Source: Stagnimonas sp.
GTDB lineage: Bacteria; Pseudomonadota; Gammaproteobacteria; Nevskiales; Nevskiaceae
Direction of reading: 5' to 3'
DNA: 64,000 nucleotides
Assembly: GCA_030652575.1 (NCBI GenBank)
Contig: JAUSQI010000063.1
Coordinates: 1-64,000 of the forward strand
Each line of letters opens with the position of its first letter. Positions within the stretch are counted from its first letter, which is position 1. Below are positions 44,901 to 51,614 of this stretch, in pieces. The notes beneath the pieces are model-generated. The model made no database searches, was not told the origin of the DNA, and saw only the letters and a program-made list of their open reading frames with translations. Made by a program: the position numbers and the translations under genes.

Positions 44901-45153
44901 GTGGTTCTTCCTCGCACTATCCCGTGAAGCCGCCGTTTCGGTGCCAATCAATCCCAGCCTGATGCGGAAAGCTATGGAAGCAGCCAATCAGCGGGGATGC
45001 AGCCGTATCATTGTCCACGCGCCAGGCAAGCGTGGTCTACTCATCGGCTTGCTCAACCAGCGTCGCTGGTGGACAGCCACCCGTGCCCGTCTCTGCGCTC
45101 AACACATCATCCGCGAACGACTAGGCGCATGCGGTCTCCCCGAGCACGCATGA
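41998..45153 (+). CDS. gamma-class N6-adenine DNA methyltransferase, type II/IIG-like
   Basis: A 1051-residue protein. The methyltransferase core has H338-Y-T-P (motif X region), motif I V364-L-D-S-S-C-G-A-G, and catalytic motif IV N488-P-P-W491. The 330-residue front domain has no clear nuclease motif. The long C-terminal part (about 620-1051) includes target-recognition-like segments such as SQSYYGYSCTGHPDEQTLASL and FTKQDFDALPFPDLD. It modifies adenine in a specific DNA sequence, probably as part of a restriction or defence system with the coupled next gene (ATGA overlap). Lower G+C than flanks. Target site unknown. Confidence 0.88.
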   Translation: MSATTYTTDTRPLAQRLAAYGCTSVIRLDEKLSGPLQLDYLDLLPKQSNHTPVLSAVAEHQGTALLYLVDVSGDVKSDPGSLAKVRCQLANRSDPAWLGVVRSGSLEIFPIGFHETADSLPVRIIEENSATAPLFFQGLVHGTFEENHRLRGTDYVFQKIFDLLTRTTNEFVPKDGKGRLDALEVLSMAGRALFFRFLIDRRIVLENERGEICPAASELKDAFSSAERAAQTSAWLDATFNGDFLPLIDESIPADNHDARQTAYLRFFKRTEHLVGKRIFTHLDAILRGWRASGDFVQTELDWGDLDFAHIPVGVLSQVYESFSHRADPLTARDTSVHYTPRTIASLMVEEAFAATKDKAGAKVLDSSCGAGIFLVLAFRRLVREQWNGGERPKTSVIQDILYKQVRGFDISESALRLAALALYITAIELNASPRPPQALKFPRNLRGEVLYRFGGEEGDGKKVFPLGSLGSEVSPKFNKTFDIVIGNPPWTRLRDDKDTNAVKNEAKSASDELNKEFTAIGQRVLAARGLADLARRFQNPDKNPDLPFLWRAMEWATDGGVIALAMPARLFGRTSGKGFEAWRAVLHSVEITGLINGADLRKTAVWEGVDMPFCLFFARNSKPGPDHRFQYAAPSYEPDLNGGGRFRIDYESANPLSIARLEKQPWLLKTLSLGTWLDVEVMEGLTQKSSVTLAATWKAWNKSRNKTGQGYNLSSELEQMAAPFLAKLKDFARSEGDFAIQYDELTTFKSRYGRETVYWTKGEDLYQSPLVIIPKAPGDDPYSPKAYLSTQALAFSQSYYGYSCTGHPDEQTLASLIFLLAHSTLFRYFALMVSVSQGADHMIFTKQDFDALPFPDLDKLTSATKASIRNLAAQLQHDASKPWREINEFIFRLYGLDADTVQVAEDTLFAAASYRKAGKAALDRTTRETRTVFVQTLRNELEPYFDVCGEHVVVREAEFQPDTWREPWFFLALSREAAVSVPINPSLMRKAMEAANQRGCSRIIVHAPGKRGLLIGLLNQRRWWTATRARLCAQHIIRERLGACGLPEHA

Positions 45154-45899
45154 GCCCAGCGGATACAGCGGGCTTCTTCACGCTCGGCGTTCCGCCAGAG
45201 CGTTACCATCTCCCGCATCCGCGCCTCGGTCTCCCAGTCATCCTACTTATTCGCCGCGTGCTCCTCCGCGCCTTCGAGTTGTTGCGCGAACAGAAATACA
45301 ATCTCTCTGAGGCCAGCGAAGACCAAGTCACCGCTGCGCTTCGCAGCACGATTGAGAACAATCTGCGCCAGAGCGGCGAAGTCCAGGGCTTCAACAAACG
45401 CAGATTCGAGACCGTCATTCGTCAGGGCCAGTGGGCCAATTACGATGGCACGCGTCTAACCAAGGCCCCCGACCTCTTCTTCAAACTCCGCGACGACGAA
45501 TCTGAACCGCAGCCCGTTCTTTCCGAGTTCGACGGCCTGTTCATCGAAGCTAAACCCGTTGATTCTACTCACCCTGCTGGCAGCAAATACTGCGACGATG
45601 GCCTCATCCGCTTTGTGCGCGGCGACTACGCTTGGGCAATGCAAGAAGCGATGATGCTCGCCTATTCGCGCGACGCCAGAACTATCGCTGGTCATTTAGT
45701 TTCTGCGATGAGCGAGGCGACGCGCATAGACTCACTCGATACCATCCAGCTTCCTGAAGTTTGTCTCATGCCTGCCGCCGCAGCGTGTCCCGAGGCTGAG
45801 GCTGTTCACATCAGCCTTCACCGCCGCACCTTTAGGTGGCTAGATGGCAAGGGGCCAGCAACCGATATAGCGGTGTATCACCTCTGGCACCAGTGCTAA
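45150..45899 (+). CDS. putative PD-(D/E)xK restriction endonuclease or partner
   Basis: A 249-residue protein co-translated with the methyltransferase (ATG 45150 overlaps its stop). The stretch around D128 reads FDGLFIEAKPVD, with D128 then E133-A-K135, the classic PD-(D/E)xK nuclease spacing. An upstream helical region ends NNLRQSGEVQGFNKRRFETVI. The pairing with a methyltransferase strongly suggests the cutting partner. I do not recognise the specific family, and the nuclease assignment rests on this one motif plus context. An 11-bp hairpin follows the stop. Confidence 0.65.
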   Translation: MSPADTAGFFTLGVPPERYHLPHPRLGLPVILLIRRVLLRAFELLREQKYNLSEASEDQVTAALRSTIENNLRQSGEVQGFNKRRFETVIRQGQWANYDGTRLTKAPDLFFKLRDDESEPQPVLSEFDGLFIEAKPVDSTHPAGSKYCDDGLIRFVRGDYAWAMQEAMMLAYSRDARTIAGHLVSAMSEATRIDSLDTIQLPEVCLMPAAAACPEAEAVHISLHRRTFRWLDGKGPATDIAVYHLWHQC

Positions 45900-45904
45900 G
45901 TTTG

Positions 45905-45931
45905 AGCTGGCGGCGGCGATCGCCGCCAGCT
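45905..45931. terminator. hairpin after the cassette operon
   Basis: AGCTGGCGGCG pairs with CGCCGCCAGCT around a 5-nt loop, 5 nt after the stop of the nuclease-like gene. No T-run follows, so termination is only possible. The 190 bp from here to the right inverted repeat show no gene. Confidence 0.55.
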
Positions 45932-46122
45932 GGACACATAGCCGCTGCAACAAGCCAGATCGCCACTCAAAAGCAGGGAGGCGCATCTCAGCCGCCCTAA
46001 CTGCCGAATCGGGGCTGCCTTCGTGTTGCCCGCACCTCATTTGTTCATTCAAATCTACTTTGGGGAGGCAATCGCAACGTGCAATTACTTCCCCATTCGA
46101 TCAAATAGGCACTGTCAATTTC

Positions 46123-46145
46123 CAACACCTTTGACCAACGGCTAG
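46123..46145 (-). repeat. right terminal inverted repeat of the cassette
   Basis: Reverse complement of the left repeat with one mismatch. It is followed directly by CGGCGG and the right terminator arm. Confidence 0.9.
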
Positions 46146-46151
46146 CGGCGG

Positions 46152-46166
46152 CGCCGGGCTTTTTTT
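46152..46166. terminator. right arm of the split bidirectional terminator
   Basis: CGCCGGGCTTTTTTT, 16 nt downstream of the ctpA stop (ctpA reads leftwards into it). It pairs with 41445-41459 only when the cassette is removed. Confidence 0.8.
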
Positions 46167-46182
46167 GTGTCGCGTGAGACTC

Positions 46183-47532
46183 TCAATAACCGCGTGCGAT
46201 GGTCAGGCCCTTGAGCAGATTCAGTGCTTCGTAGAGCTGGTAATCGGTTTCCGCCAGATTGCTTTCGGCCTCTTCTGATTTCTTGGTATCCGTCGCGGTT
46301 TTGCCTTCGGCCTTCACGGCTTCTTCGACCAGCTTCTTGGCTTCCGGGTTGTCGAGGCGGCCTTTCAGGTCGGCCTCTTTCTCGCGCACGGACTCGAACG
46401 GATCGGCATCGGCGCGGCTGATCTTCATCGGCTGGAAGGTGATGTCCGGCTCGATGCCCTCGGCCTGGATGCTGCGGCCGGAGGGCGTGTAGTAGCGCGC
46501 CGTGGTGATCTTGATCGCAGACTGGTTGGCGAGCGGCAGGATGGTCTGCACGCTGCCCTTGCCGAAGGTCTTGCTGCCGACGATCACCGCACGGTGGGTA
46601 TCTTGCAACGCACCGGCCACGATCTCGGCGGCGGAGGCCGAACCGCCGTTGACCAGCACGACGATCGGGCGCCCGGAAAGCTCGTCGCCCGGTGTGGCGC
46701 TGAAAATGCGGTTGGAATCGGCATCGCGGCCCTTGATGCTGACGATCTGGCCCTTTTCGATGAAGGCGTCCGACACATCCACGGCCGCATTCAGCACGCC
46801 GCCCGGGTTGTTGCGCAGGTCCAGGATCAGGCCACGCAGCTCGCCGTCCTTCTTCACTTTCTTCAGTTCATCCAGCATCAGCTTGCCGGTGGTGGTGGTG
46901 AACTGGCTGACGCGCAGATAGCCGTAGCCAGGTTCGAGCAGCTTGCTCTTGGCCGAGGCGACGTTGATGGTCTCGCGCTTGAGATCAAACACCAGCGGCT
47001 TCTCGGCATCCTTGCGCAGCACGGTGAGCTGCACCTTGCTGCCGGGGTCGCCGCGCATCTTGTCGACGGCCTCTTTCAGGCTCAGGCCGCGCACCGGGTC
47101 GGCACCGATCTTGGCGATGTAGTCACCGGCCTGGATGCCGGCCTTGAACGCCGGGGTGTCGTCGATGGGGCTGACCACGAACACGAGGCCGTCCTTCATC
47201 TGCACTTCAATGCCCAGACCACCGAACTTGCCGGTGGTGGCGGTGTTCATTTCCTTGAACTCTTCCTTGTCCAGATAGGACGAGTGCGGGTCGAGCCCGC
47301 TCAACATGCCGCGCACCGCGTTTTCGAGCAGCTTGTCGTCTTCGACCGGCTCGACGTAATCGGTCTTGACGCGATTGAGGATTTCGACGAACGCCTGCAA
47401 GTCCTTCAGCGGCAGTGTGTCGCTGGGCGTCTCCTTCACCGCGAACACACCGGTGGTCAGGGTAATACCGGCACCCACGAGGGCGCTGGCGAGCATCGCA
47501 ATAGAGACACGGACTTTGGAGGACATGGGCAT
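46183..47532 (-). CDS. ctpA: C-terminal processing peptidase (S41)
   Basis: A 449-residue periplasmic S41 protease. It has an N-terminal signal or anchor helix (VSIAMLASALVGAGITLTTG), a PDZ domain (FGGLGIEVQMKDGLVFVVSPIDDTPAFKAGIQAGDYI) and a catalytic region with the serine in GGSASAAEIVAGAL and the lysine in SKTFGKGSVQ. CtpA-type enzymes degrade cell-wall hydrolases and other envelope proteins, often with a lipoprotein adaptor. I chose ATG 47532; an in-frame GTG at 47574 is possible. It follows envC in the same direction, linking it to wall remodelling at division. Confidence 0.94.
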   Translation of the reverse strand: MPMSSKVRVSIAMLASALVGAGITLTTGVFAVKETPSDTLPLKDLQAFVEILNRVKTDYVEPVEDDKLLENAVRGMLSGLDPHSSYLDKEEFKEMNTATTGKFGGLGIEVQMKDGLVFVVSPIDDTPAFKAGIQAGDYIAKIGADPVRGLSLKEAVDKMRGDPGSKVQLTVLRKDAEKPLVFDLKRETINVASAKSKLLEPGYGYLRVSQFTTTTGKLMLDELKKVKKDGELRGLILDLRNNPGGVLNAAVDVSDAFIEKGQIVSIKGRDADSNRIFSATPGDELSGRPIVVLVNGGSASAAEIVAGALQDTHRAVIVGSKTFGKGSVQTILPLANQSAIKITTARYYTPSGRSIQAEGIEPDITFQPMKISRADADPFESVREKEADLKGRLDNPEAKKLVEEAVKAEGKTATDTKKSEEAESNLAETDYQLYEALNLLKGLTIARGY

Positions 47533-47620
47533 CGACAGAAAGGGAGGAGTGAAGCGCGGTTTTGACAATAGCACTTAGGGTTTCGTTGCGTGCCTTAACA
47601 CGTAGGCACGGTGTCGATAT

Positions 47621-48805
47621 TCAAGGCTGCAACCAGCCCCGCGGATCGAGCGGCTCGGTGCCCTTGCGCAGCTCGAAATAGAGGCCGGTCTGGTCGTGGC
47701 CGCCAGAGTCGCCGACCTGGCCGATGGTTTCGCCGACACCGACGGTTTCGCCCGCCGTGGTCGCCACATTGTCGAGATGGCCGTAGAGCGTGAAGTGGCT
47801 GTCTTCGTGTTCGACGATGACGATCAGCCCGTAGCGGTGCATGAAACCGACGTAGGCCACGCGCCCGCGGGCTGCGGCCTTCACCGGCGTGCCGCGGCTG
47901 GCGGCGATCCACAGACCTTTCCACGCCAGCTTGCCGCCCACCTTGGGGTCGCCGTAGTTGGCCAGCAGCTCGCCGCGCAAGGGCCAGGCCAGGCGACCGC
48001 GGCCCTGGCCGAAGGCGCGTGCGGGCGTGCCGTCGCGCTCTGGCACTGCGGGCGTTTTTACGGGTTCGTCAGCCAATACGGTTTTGATGTTGTCGATGAC
48101 GCGGGTGAGGTCTTTTTCATCTTGCAGAAGGCTTTTCAGACGGTCTTCTTCGTCGTCGATGCGCTCATTGAGCTTTGCGAGCAGCGTCGCGCGCTGCACT
48201 TTGAGGCGCGTGTCTTCCGCCACTATTTTTTCGTTTTCTTCCTTCAATAGCTTCAGCTGCGCCGTTTCTTGTTGCAGCCGCGCTTGCGCGGTGGACAGGC
48301 GCAGGCCTTCGTCGCGCATCCGTGTCACGCGCTCTGCACGGGCGCGGCTCAGATAATCCTGATACGTCAGCAGGCGACCGACCGGCCCTGCGCTGTCTTG
48401 CGACAGCAGCAGCTTGGCTTGCTCGCGCTGGCCGGTGATGTAGATGGCGCGCAGCTCCTGGCCCAAGGCGGTGCGCTCGGCTTCGTGATTGTCGCGGGCG
48501 TGGTTGCGGGCGGCTTCGGCCTTGCTCAGCTCGGCCTGGCGCGCGCTCAGCTCGCCCGCCATGCGCTCCAGCTCGGCGCGGCTGGCGGCGAGCTTTTTTT
48601 CGGCGTCTTCCATGTCCGCATCGAGCGCATCGCGCTTCTGGCGGTCTTGCTCCAGCGTGCGGTTGAGCGCCTGGATTCGCAGCTGGATCCGGTCGAGTTC
48701 TTTCTGCCGCGGCTTGCTGACCGGGGCCGCCGCAGCGAGGCTCATCGGCAGCAGCAGAATGGCCAGCAGCAGGCGGAATCGGCGAAAGGGGAAACGAGCG
48801 CGCAT
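47621..48805 (-). CDS. envC: EnvC-type murein hydrolase activator
   Basis: A 394-residue exported protein. It has a signal peptide (about 1-27), then a long coiled coil (28-240) and a C-terminal LytM/M23 domain (about 280-390). The metal-binding motifs are degenerate: GLWIAAS in place of HxxxD and GLYFELR in place of HLHFE. As in E. coli EnvC, this indicates it activates amidases instead of cutting peptidoglycan itself. It acts in daughter-cell separation. It is upstream of ctpA and divergent from the rhodanese gene. Confidence 0.93.
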   Translation of the reverse strand: MRARFPFRRFRLLLAILLLPMSLAAAAPVSKPRQKELDRIQLRIQALNRTLEQDRQKRDALDADMEDAEKKLAASRAELERMAGELSARQAELSKAEAARNHARDNHEAERTALGQELRAIYITGQREQAKLLLSQDSAGPVGRLLTYQDYLSRARAERVTRMRDEGLRLSTAQARLQQETAQLKLLKEENEKIVAEDTRLKVQRATLLAKLNERIDDEEDRLKSLLQDEKDLTRVIDNIKTVLADEPVKTPAVPERDGTPARAFGQGRGRLAWPLRGELLANYGDPKVGGKLAWKGLWIAASRGTPVKAAARGRVAYVGFMHRYGLIVIVEHEDSHFTLYGHLDNVATTAGETVGVGETIGQVGDSGGHDQTGLYFELRKGTEPLDPRGWLQP

Positions 48806-48867
48806 CGTCGGGGGAGCAGTGAGATAATCGAAGCTAACTCATTTTGAGTGAACCACGGAAATCTTTG

Positions 48868-49293
48868 ATGGATCAGTATCTGCAATTCGCCAACGCACAC
48901 CCTTTGCTGATGGTGGTGCTGGCTGCGGCCTTCCTTGCCATCGTCGCCAACGAGGTGCACGGCAACCTCACCGCCGGCAAAAAACTCTCGGCCCCCGAAG
49001 CGGTGCGACTCATCAACGACCGCGATGCGCGGGTGATCGACGTGCGCCCGGTGGCAGACTTCAAGAAAGCCCATCTGCTCGGTGCGATCAACATCCCCAG
49101 CGACAAGCTCAAGGCCCGCATCGGCGAGATCGAGAAAGACAAGGCCAAGCCAGTGATCGTTTACTGCGCGCTGGGCGGCACCGCCAGCGAAGCCGCCAAG
49201 ACCCTGCGCGCGAATGGCTTTGCCGAAGCGCTGCCGCTGCGTGGTGGCCTCAACGCCTGGCTCGCCGCCAGCCTGCCCGTGACCGCGAAATAA
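48868..49293 (+). CDS. membrane-anchored rhodanese (YibN-like)
   Basis: A 141-residue protein with one N-terminal membrane helix (PLLMVVLAAAFLAIVANEV) and a rhodanese domain. Landmarks: VIDVRPVADFKKAHLLGAINIP, with the active Cys in IVYCALGGTASEAA. It probably handles sulfane sulfur at the membrane. It heads the conserved run rhodanese-grxC-secB-gpsA known from other gammaproteobacteria. I chose ATG 48868; a TTG at 48844 is in frame but gives no better signal. Confidence 0.9.
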   Translation: MDQYLQFANAHPLLMVVLAAAFLAIVANEVHGNLTAGKKLSAPEAVRLINDRDARVIDVRPVADFKKAHLLGAINIPSDKLKARIGEIEKDKAKPVIVYCALGGTASEAAKTLRANGFAEALPLRGGLNAWLAASLPVTAK

Positions 49294-49305
49294 GGGTGCC
49301 AAGCC

Positions 49306-49563
49306 ATGAAACTGGTGCGCATGTATACGACCGGCGTCTGCCCCTACTGCACGATGGCCAAGCGGCTGCTGCAGGGCCGCGGTGTGGCGGCCATCGAAGA
49401 GCTGCGTGTTGACCAGAACCCGGCCCTGCGCGAGGCCATGATGAGCAGCACCGGTCGTCGCACCGTACCGCAAATCTATGTCGGCGAGACCTATGTCGGC
49501 GGCTTCGATGACCTGGCAGCGCTCGACCGCGCCGGCCGTCTCGAAACGCTGCTGAAAGACTAA
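49306..49563 (+). CDS. grxC: glutaredoxin 3
   Basis: An 85-residue monothiol/dithiol reductase with the active site C12-P-Y-C15, the cis-Pro in TVPQIYVG and the GGFDDLAALD glutathione-binding end. It uses glutathione to reduce protein disulfides in the cytoplasm. It sits 12 nt after the rhodanese gene in the conserved operon. Confidence 0.96.
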   Translation: MKLVRMYTTGVCPYCTMAKRLLQGRGVAAIEELRVDQNPALREAMMSSTGRRTVPQIYVGETYVGGFDDLAALDRAGRLETLLKD

Positions 49564-49579
49564 AGAAGCACCCCACGCT

Positions 49580-49596
49580 GCCGCCCGGCGGCTTTT
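49580..49596 (+). terminator. weak hairpin between grxC and secB
   Basis: GCCGCCCGGCGGC followed by TTTT. The stem is only 4-5 bp, so it may attenuate rather than end transcription. Confidence 0.35.
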
Positions 49597-49626
49597 GATT
49601 GTTCCAACCTCCACGTAAAGAAAACC

Positions 49627-50133
49627 ATGACTGACTCCGTTGCCGCCCCCGCACCTGCCGTTGCCGACACCGCCACCGGGCCGCAAGTCGTGCTGCAAAA
49701 AATCTATCTCAAGGATGGCTCCATCGAGTTGCCCAACGCGCCGGGCATCTTCACCAAGCAGGAGCAGCCGAACATTGACCTGCAACTCAACACCAACGCG
49801 CTCAACCTCGGCAGCGACAACTATCAGGTCACCATCTCCGCCACCGTCACCGCCAAGCTCGCCACCGGCGAAGTCGCCTTTCTGATCGAGGTGCACCAGT
49901 GCGGCATCTTCGGCATCCGCAATTTCCCCAACGTGGAAGAAGTCGAAGCGGTGCTGGGCACCTACTGCCTGCAACAGATCTTTCCGTTCGCCCGCGAGAG
50001 CGTGGCCGACCTCATCCAGCGCGCGGGCTTTCCGCCCATCCTGCTGCAGCCGGTCAACTTCGACGCGCTGTACGTACAGCACCGCAACCAGCGCGCTGCG
50101 GCCGCAGCCGCCGCACCTGCCACCACGCATTGA
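49627..50133 (+). CDS. secB: protein-export chaperone SecB
   Basis: A 168-residue SecB, the tetrameric chaperone that keeps preproteins unfolded and delivers them to SecA. Landmarks: QKIYLKDGSIELPNAP, DNYQVTISATVTA, FLIEVHQCGIFGI and PFARESVADLIQRAGFPPILLQPVNFDALY. N- and C-terminal tails are Ala/Pro-rich. It fits the high number of exported proteins in this window. Confidence 0.97.
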   Translation: MTDSVAAPAPAVADTATGPQVVLQKIYLKDGSIELPNAPGIFTKQEQPNIDLQLNTNALNLGSDNYQVTISATVTAKLATGEVAFLIEVHQCGIFGIRNFPNVEEVEAVLGTYCLQQIFPFARESVADLIQRAGFPPILLQPVNFDALYVQHRNQRAAAAAAAPATTH

Positions 50134-50151
50134 TCGGTTAGGCCCAAGCTC

Positions 50152-51153
50152 ATGGATGCGCGACTCGCGGTGCTGGGTGCCGGTTCGTTCGGCACCGCAC
50201 TCGCCATCCATCTCGCCCGTCGCGGCCACCCCACGCTGCTGTGGGGACGCGATGCGGCCCGCATGGCGGCGATGGAAGACAGCCGTGAAAACGCGGGCTA
50301 CCTGCCCGGCACGCCATTCCCCGCCAAGCTCTTTGCAACCAGCGATCTGGCCTTGGCAGTGACCGGTGCTGAAGACCTGCTGCTGGCCACCCCCAGCGCC
50401 GCACTGGCCGAAACCATTGCCGCCATTGCACCGCTGTTGCGACCCGGCCAAGGTCTGGTCTGCGCCTGCAAGGGGCTGGAACCCGGCACGGCCAGATTGG
50501 CGCACGAGGTGATCGCCGATGGCCTGTCGGCGGGTCATCCGGTTGCCATTCTCTCAGGCCCCACCTTTGCCAAAGAGCTGGCAATGGGCCTGCCGACGGC
50601 GGTGGCGATTGCCTCCAGCGACGCCGCCTTTGCCGAAAAGATCGCCCACACGTTTCACGGCGATGGTTTTCGCGCGTACCCCAGCGACGACGTGATCGGC
50701 GTCGAGATCGGCGGTGCGGCAAAGAACGTGATGGCGATCGGCGTCGGCATCGCCGATGGCCTTGGCCTGGGTGCCAACACCCGCGCGGGCTTCATCACCC
50801 GCAGCCTCAACGAGCTGATGCGGCTGGGCGTTGCGGCCGGTGCCAAGCCCGAAACCTTCATGGGTCTCGCGGGTTTGGGTGATCTGGTACTCACCTGCAC
50901 CGACAACCAATCACGCAACCGCCGCTTTGGCCTGCTGCTGGCCGAGGGCAAGACGCCCGACGAAGCGCGGCAGGTGATCGGCCAGGTGGTCGAGGGTGCC
51001 AAAGCCGCGCAGGAGGTGCTGCGCTTCGCCGGCAAGCTGGGCGTGCAGGTGCCGATCACCGAAGTGATTTCAAGAGTCATCTCCGGCGAGATCAAGCCGG
51101 TGGAAGCGTTCACGACACTCGCGCAGCGGCCCTTGCGCAACGAGCAGGACTAG
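50152..51153 (+). CDS. gpsA: glycerol-3-phosphate dehydrogenase [NAD(P)+]
   Basis: A 333-residue enzyme that reduces dihydroxyacetone phosphate to sn-glycerol 3-phosphate for phospholipid synthesis. The cofactor loop is LAVLGAGSFGTALAIHLA. SGPTFAKELAMGLPTAV, the active-site lysine in EIGGAAKNVMAIGVGIADGLGLG, and MGLAGLGDLVLTCTDNQSRNRRFG are diagnostic. It starts 18 nt after secB. Its stop interlocks with that of the convergent trmL (51150-51153). Confidence 0.97.
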   Translation: MDARLAVLGAGSFGTALAIHLARRGHPTLLWGRDAARMAAMEDSRENAGYLPGTPFPAKLFATSDLALAVTGAEDLLLATPSAALAETIAAIAPLLRPGQGLVCACKGLEPGTARLAHEVIADGLSAGHPVAILSGPTFAKELAMGLPTAVAIASSDAAFAEKIAHTFHGDGFRAYPSDDVIGVEIGGAAKNVMAIGVGIADGLGLGANTRAGFITRSLNELMRLGVAAGAKPETFMGLAGLGDLVLTCTDNQSRNRRFGLLLAEGKTPDEARQVIGQVVEGAKAAQEVLRFAGKLGVQVPITEVISRVISGEIKPVEAFTTLAQRPLRNEQD

Positions 51154-51614
51154 AGCGCGCCAGCAAACCCCAGCTGCCGCCACGCTTCGTAAGTGGCGAT
51201 TGCCGCCGCATTGGCAAGATTGAGCGAGCGCGAGTTGGCCTGCATGGGCAGGCGCAGGCGTTGCTCGGGTGGGATGGTGTCGATCACCGCCGCCGGCAGG
51301 CCGCGTGTCTCGCTGCCGAACAGCAGCGCATCGCCATCGGCAAACGCCGCGTCGGTATAAAGCCGCTGCGCCTTGGTGGTGAAGGCCCACACTCTCGCAC
51401 CCGGCAGCGCCGCACGAAACGCGGCCCAGTCGGCATGCTCCTGCACCCGCGCCCACTCGTGGTAATCGAGCCCGGCGCGCTGCAACTCCTTGTCGCGCAG
51501 GTAAAAACCCAGCGGGTGGATGAGATGCAGCTGCACGCCGGTGTTGGCGGCAAGCCGCATCAGGTTGCCGGTGTTGGGCGGTATCTCGGGCTGGTGCAGA
51601 ACCAGATGCAGCAT
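51150..51614 (-). CDS. trmL: tRNA (cytidine/uridine-34 2'-O)-methyltransferase
   Basis: A 154-residue SPOUT methyltransferase that adds a 2'-O-methyl group at the wobble base of certain leucine tRNAs. Landmarks: HQPEIPPNTGNLMRLAANTG, the knot segment DALLFGSETRGLP and PMQANSRSLNLANAAAIATYEAWRQ. Length matches E. coli TrmL. Its ATG overlaps the stop of the M16 peptidase gene by one base (TGATG). Confidence 0.95.
   Translation of the reverse strand: MLHLVLHQPEIPPNTGNLMRLAANTGVQLHLIHPLGFYLRDKELQRAGLDYHEWARVQEHADWAAFRAALPGARVWAFTTKAQRLYTDAAFADGDALLFGSETRGLPAAVIDTIPPEQRLRLPMQANSRSLNLANAAAIATYEAWRQLGFAGAL

Larger units (their letters stand above)
41464..46145. mobile_element. restriction-modification-like cassette inserted in a terminator loop
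   Basis: A 4.7-kb segment bounded by 23-bp inverted repeats with one mismatch, carrying a DNA methyltransferase and a PD-(D/E)xK-type protein and visibly lower in G+C than its flanks. Outside the repeats lie the two arms of one terminator. CGGCGG occurs at 41455-41460 and 46146-46151 and may be a 6-bp target duplication (TGC intervenes on the left only). Closing the flanks at one copy gives a hairpin with 16-bp arms and loop CGGCG. No intact transposase is present, so movement would need help in trans. Inverted copies of a longer repeat are an alternative. Confidence 0.7.

Noticed and set aside
47621-48805. EnvC considered as an active M23 peptidase
   Set aside because: The HxxxD and HxH zinc motifs are replaced by GLWIAAS and GLYFELR, so only the activator role is supported.
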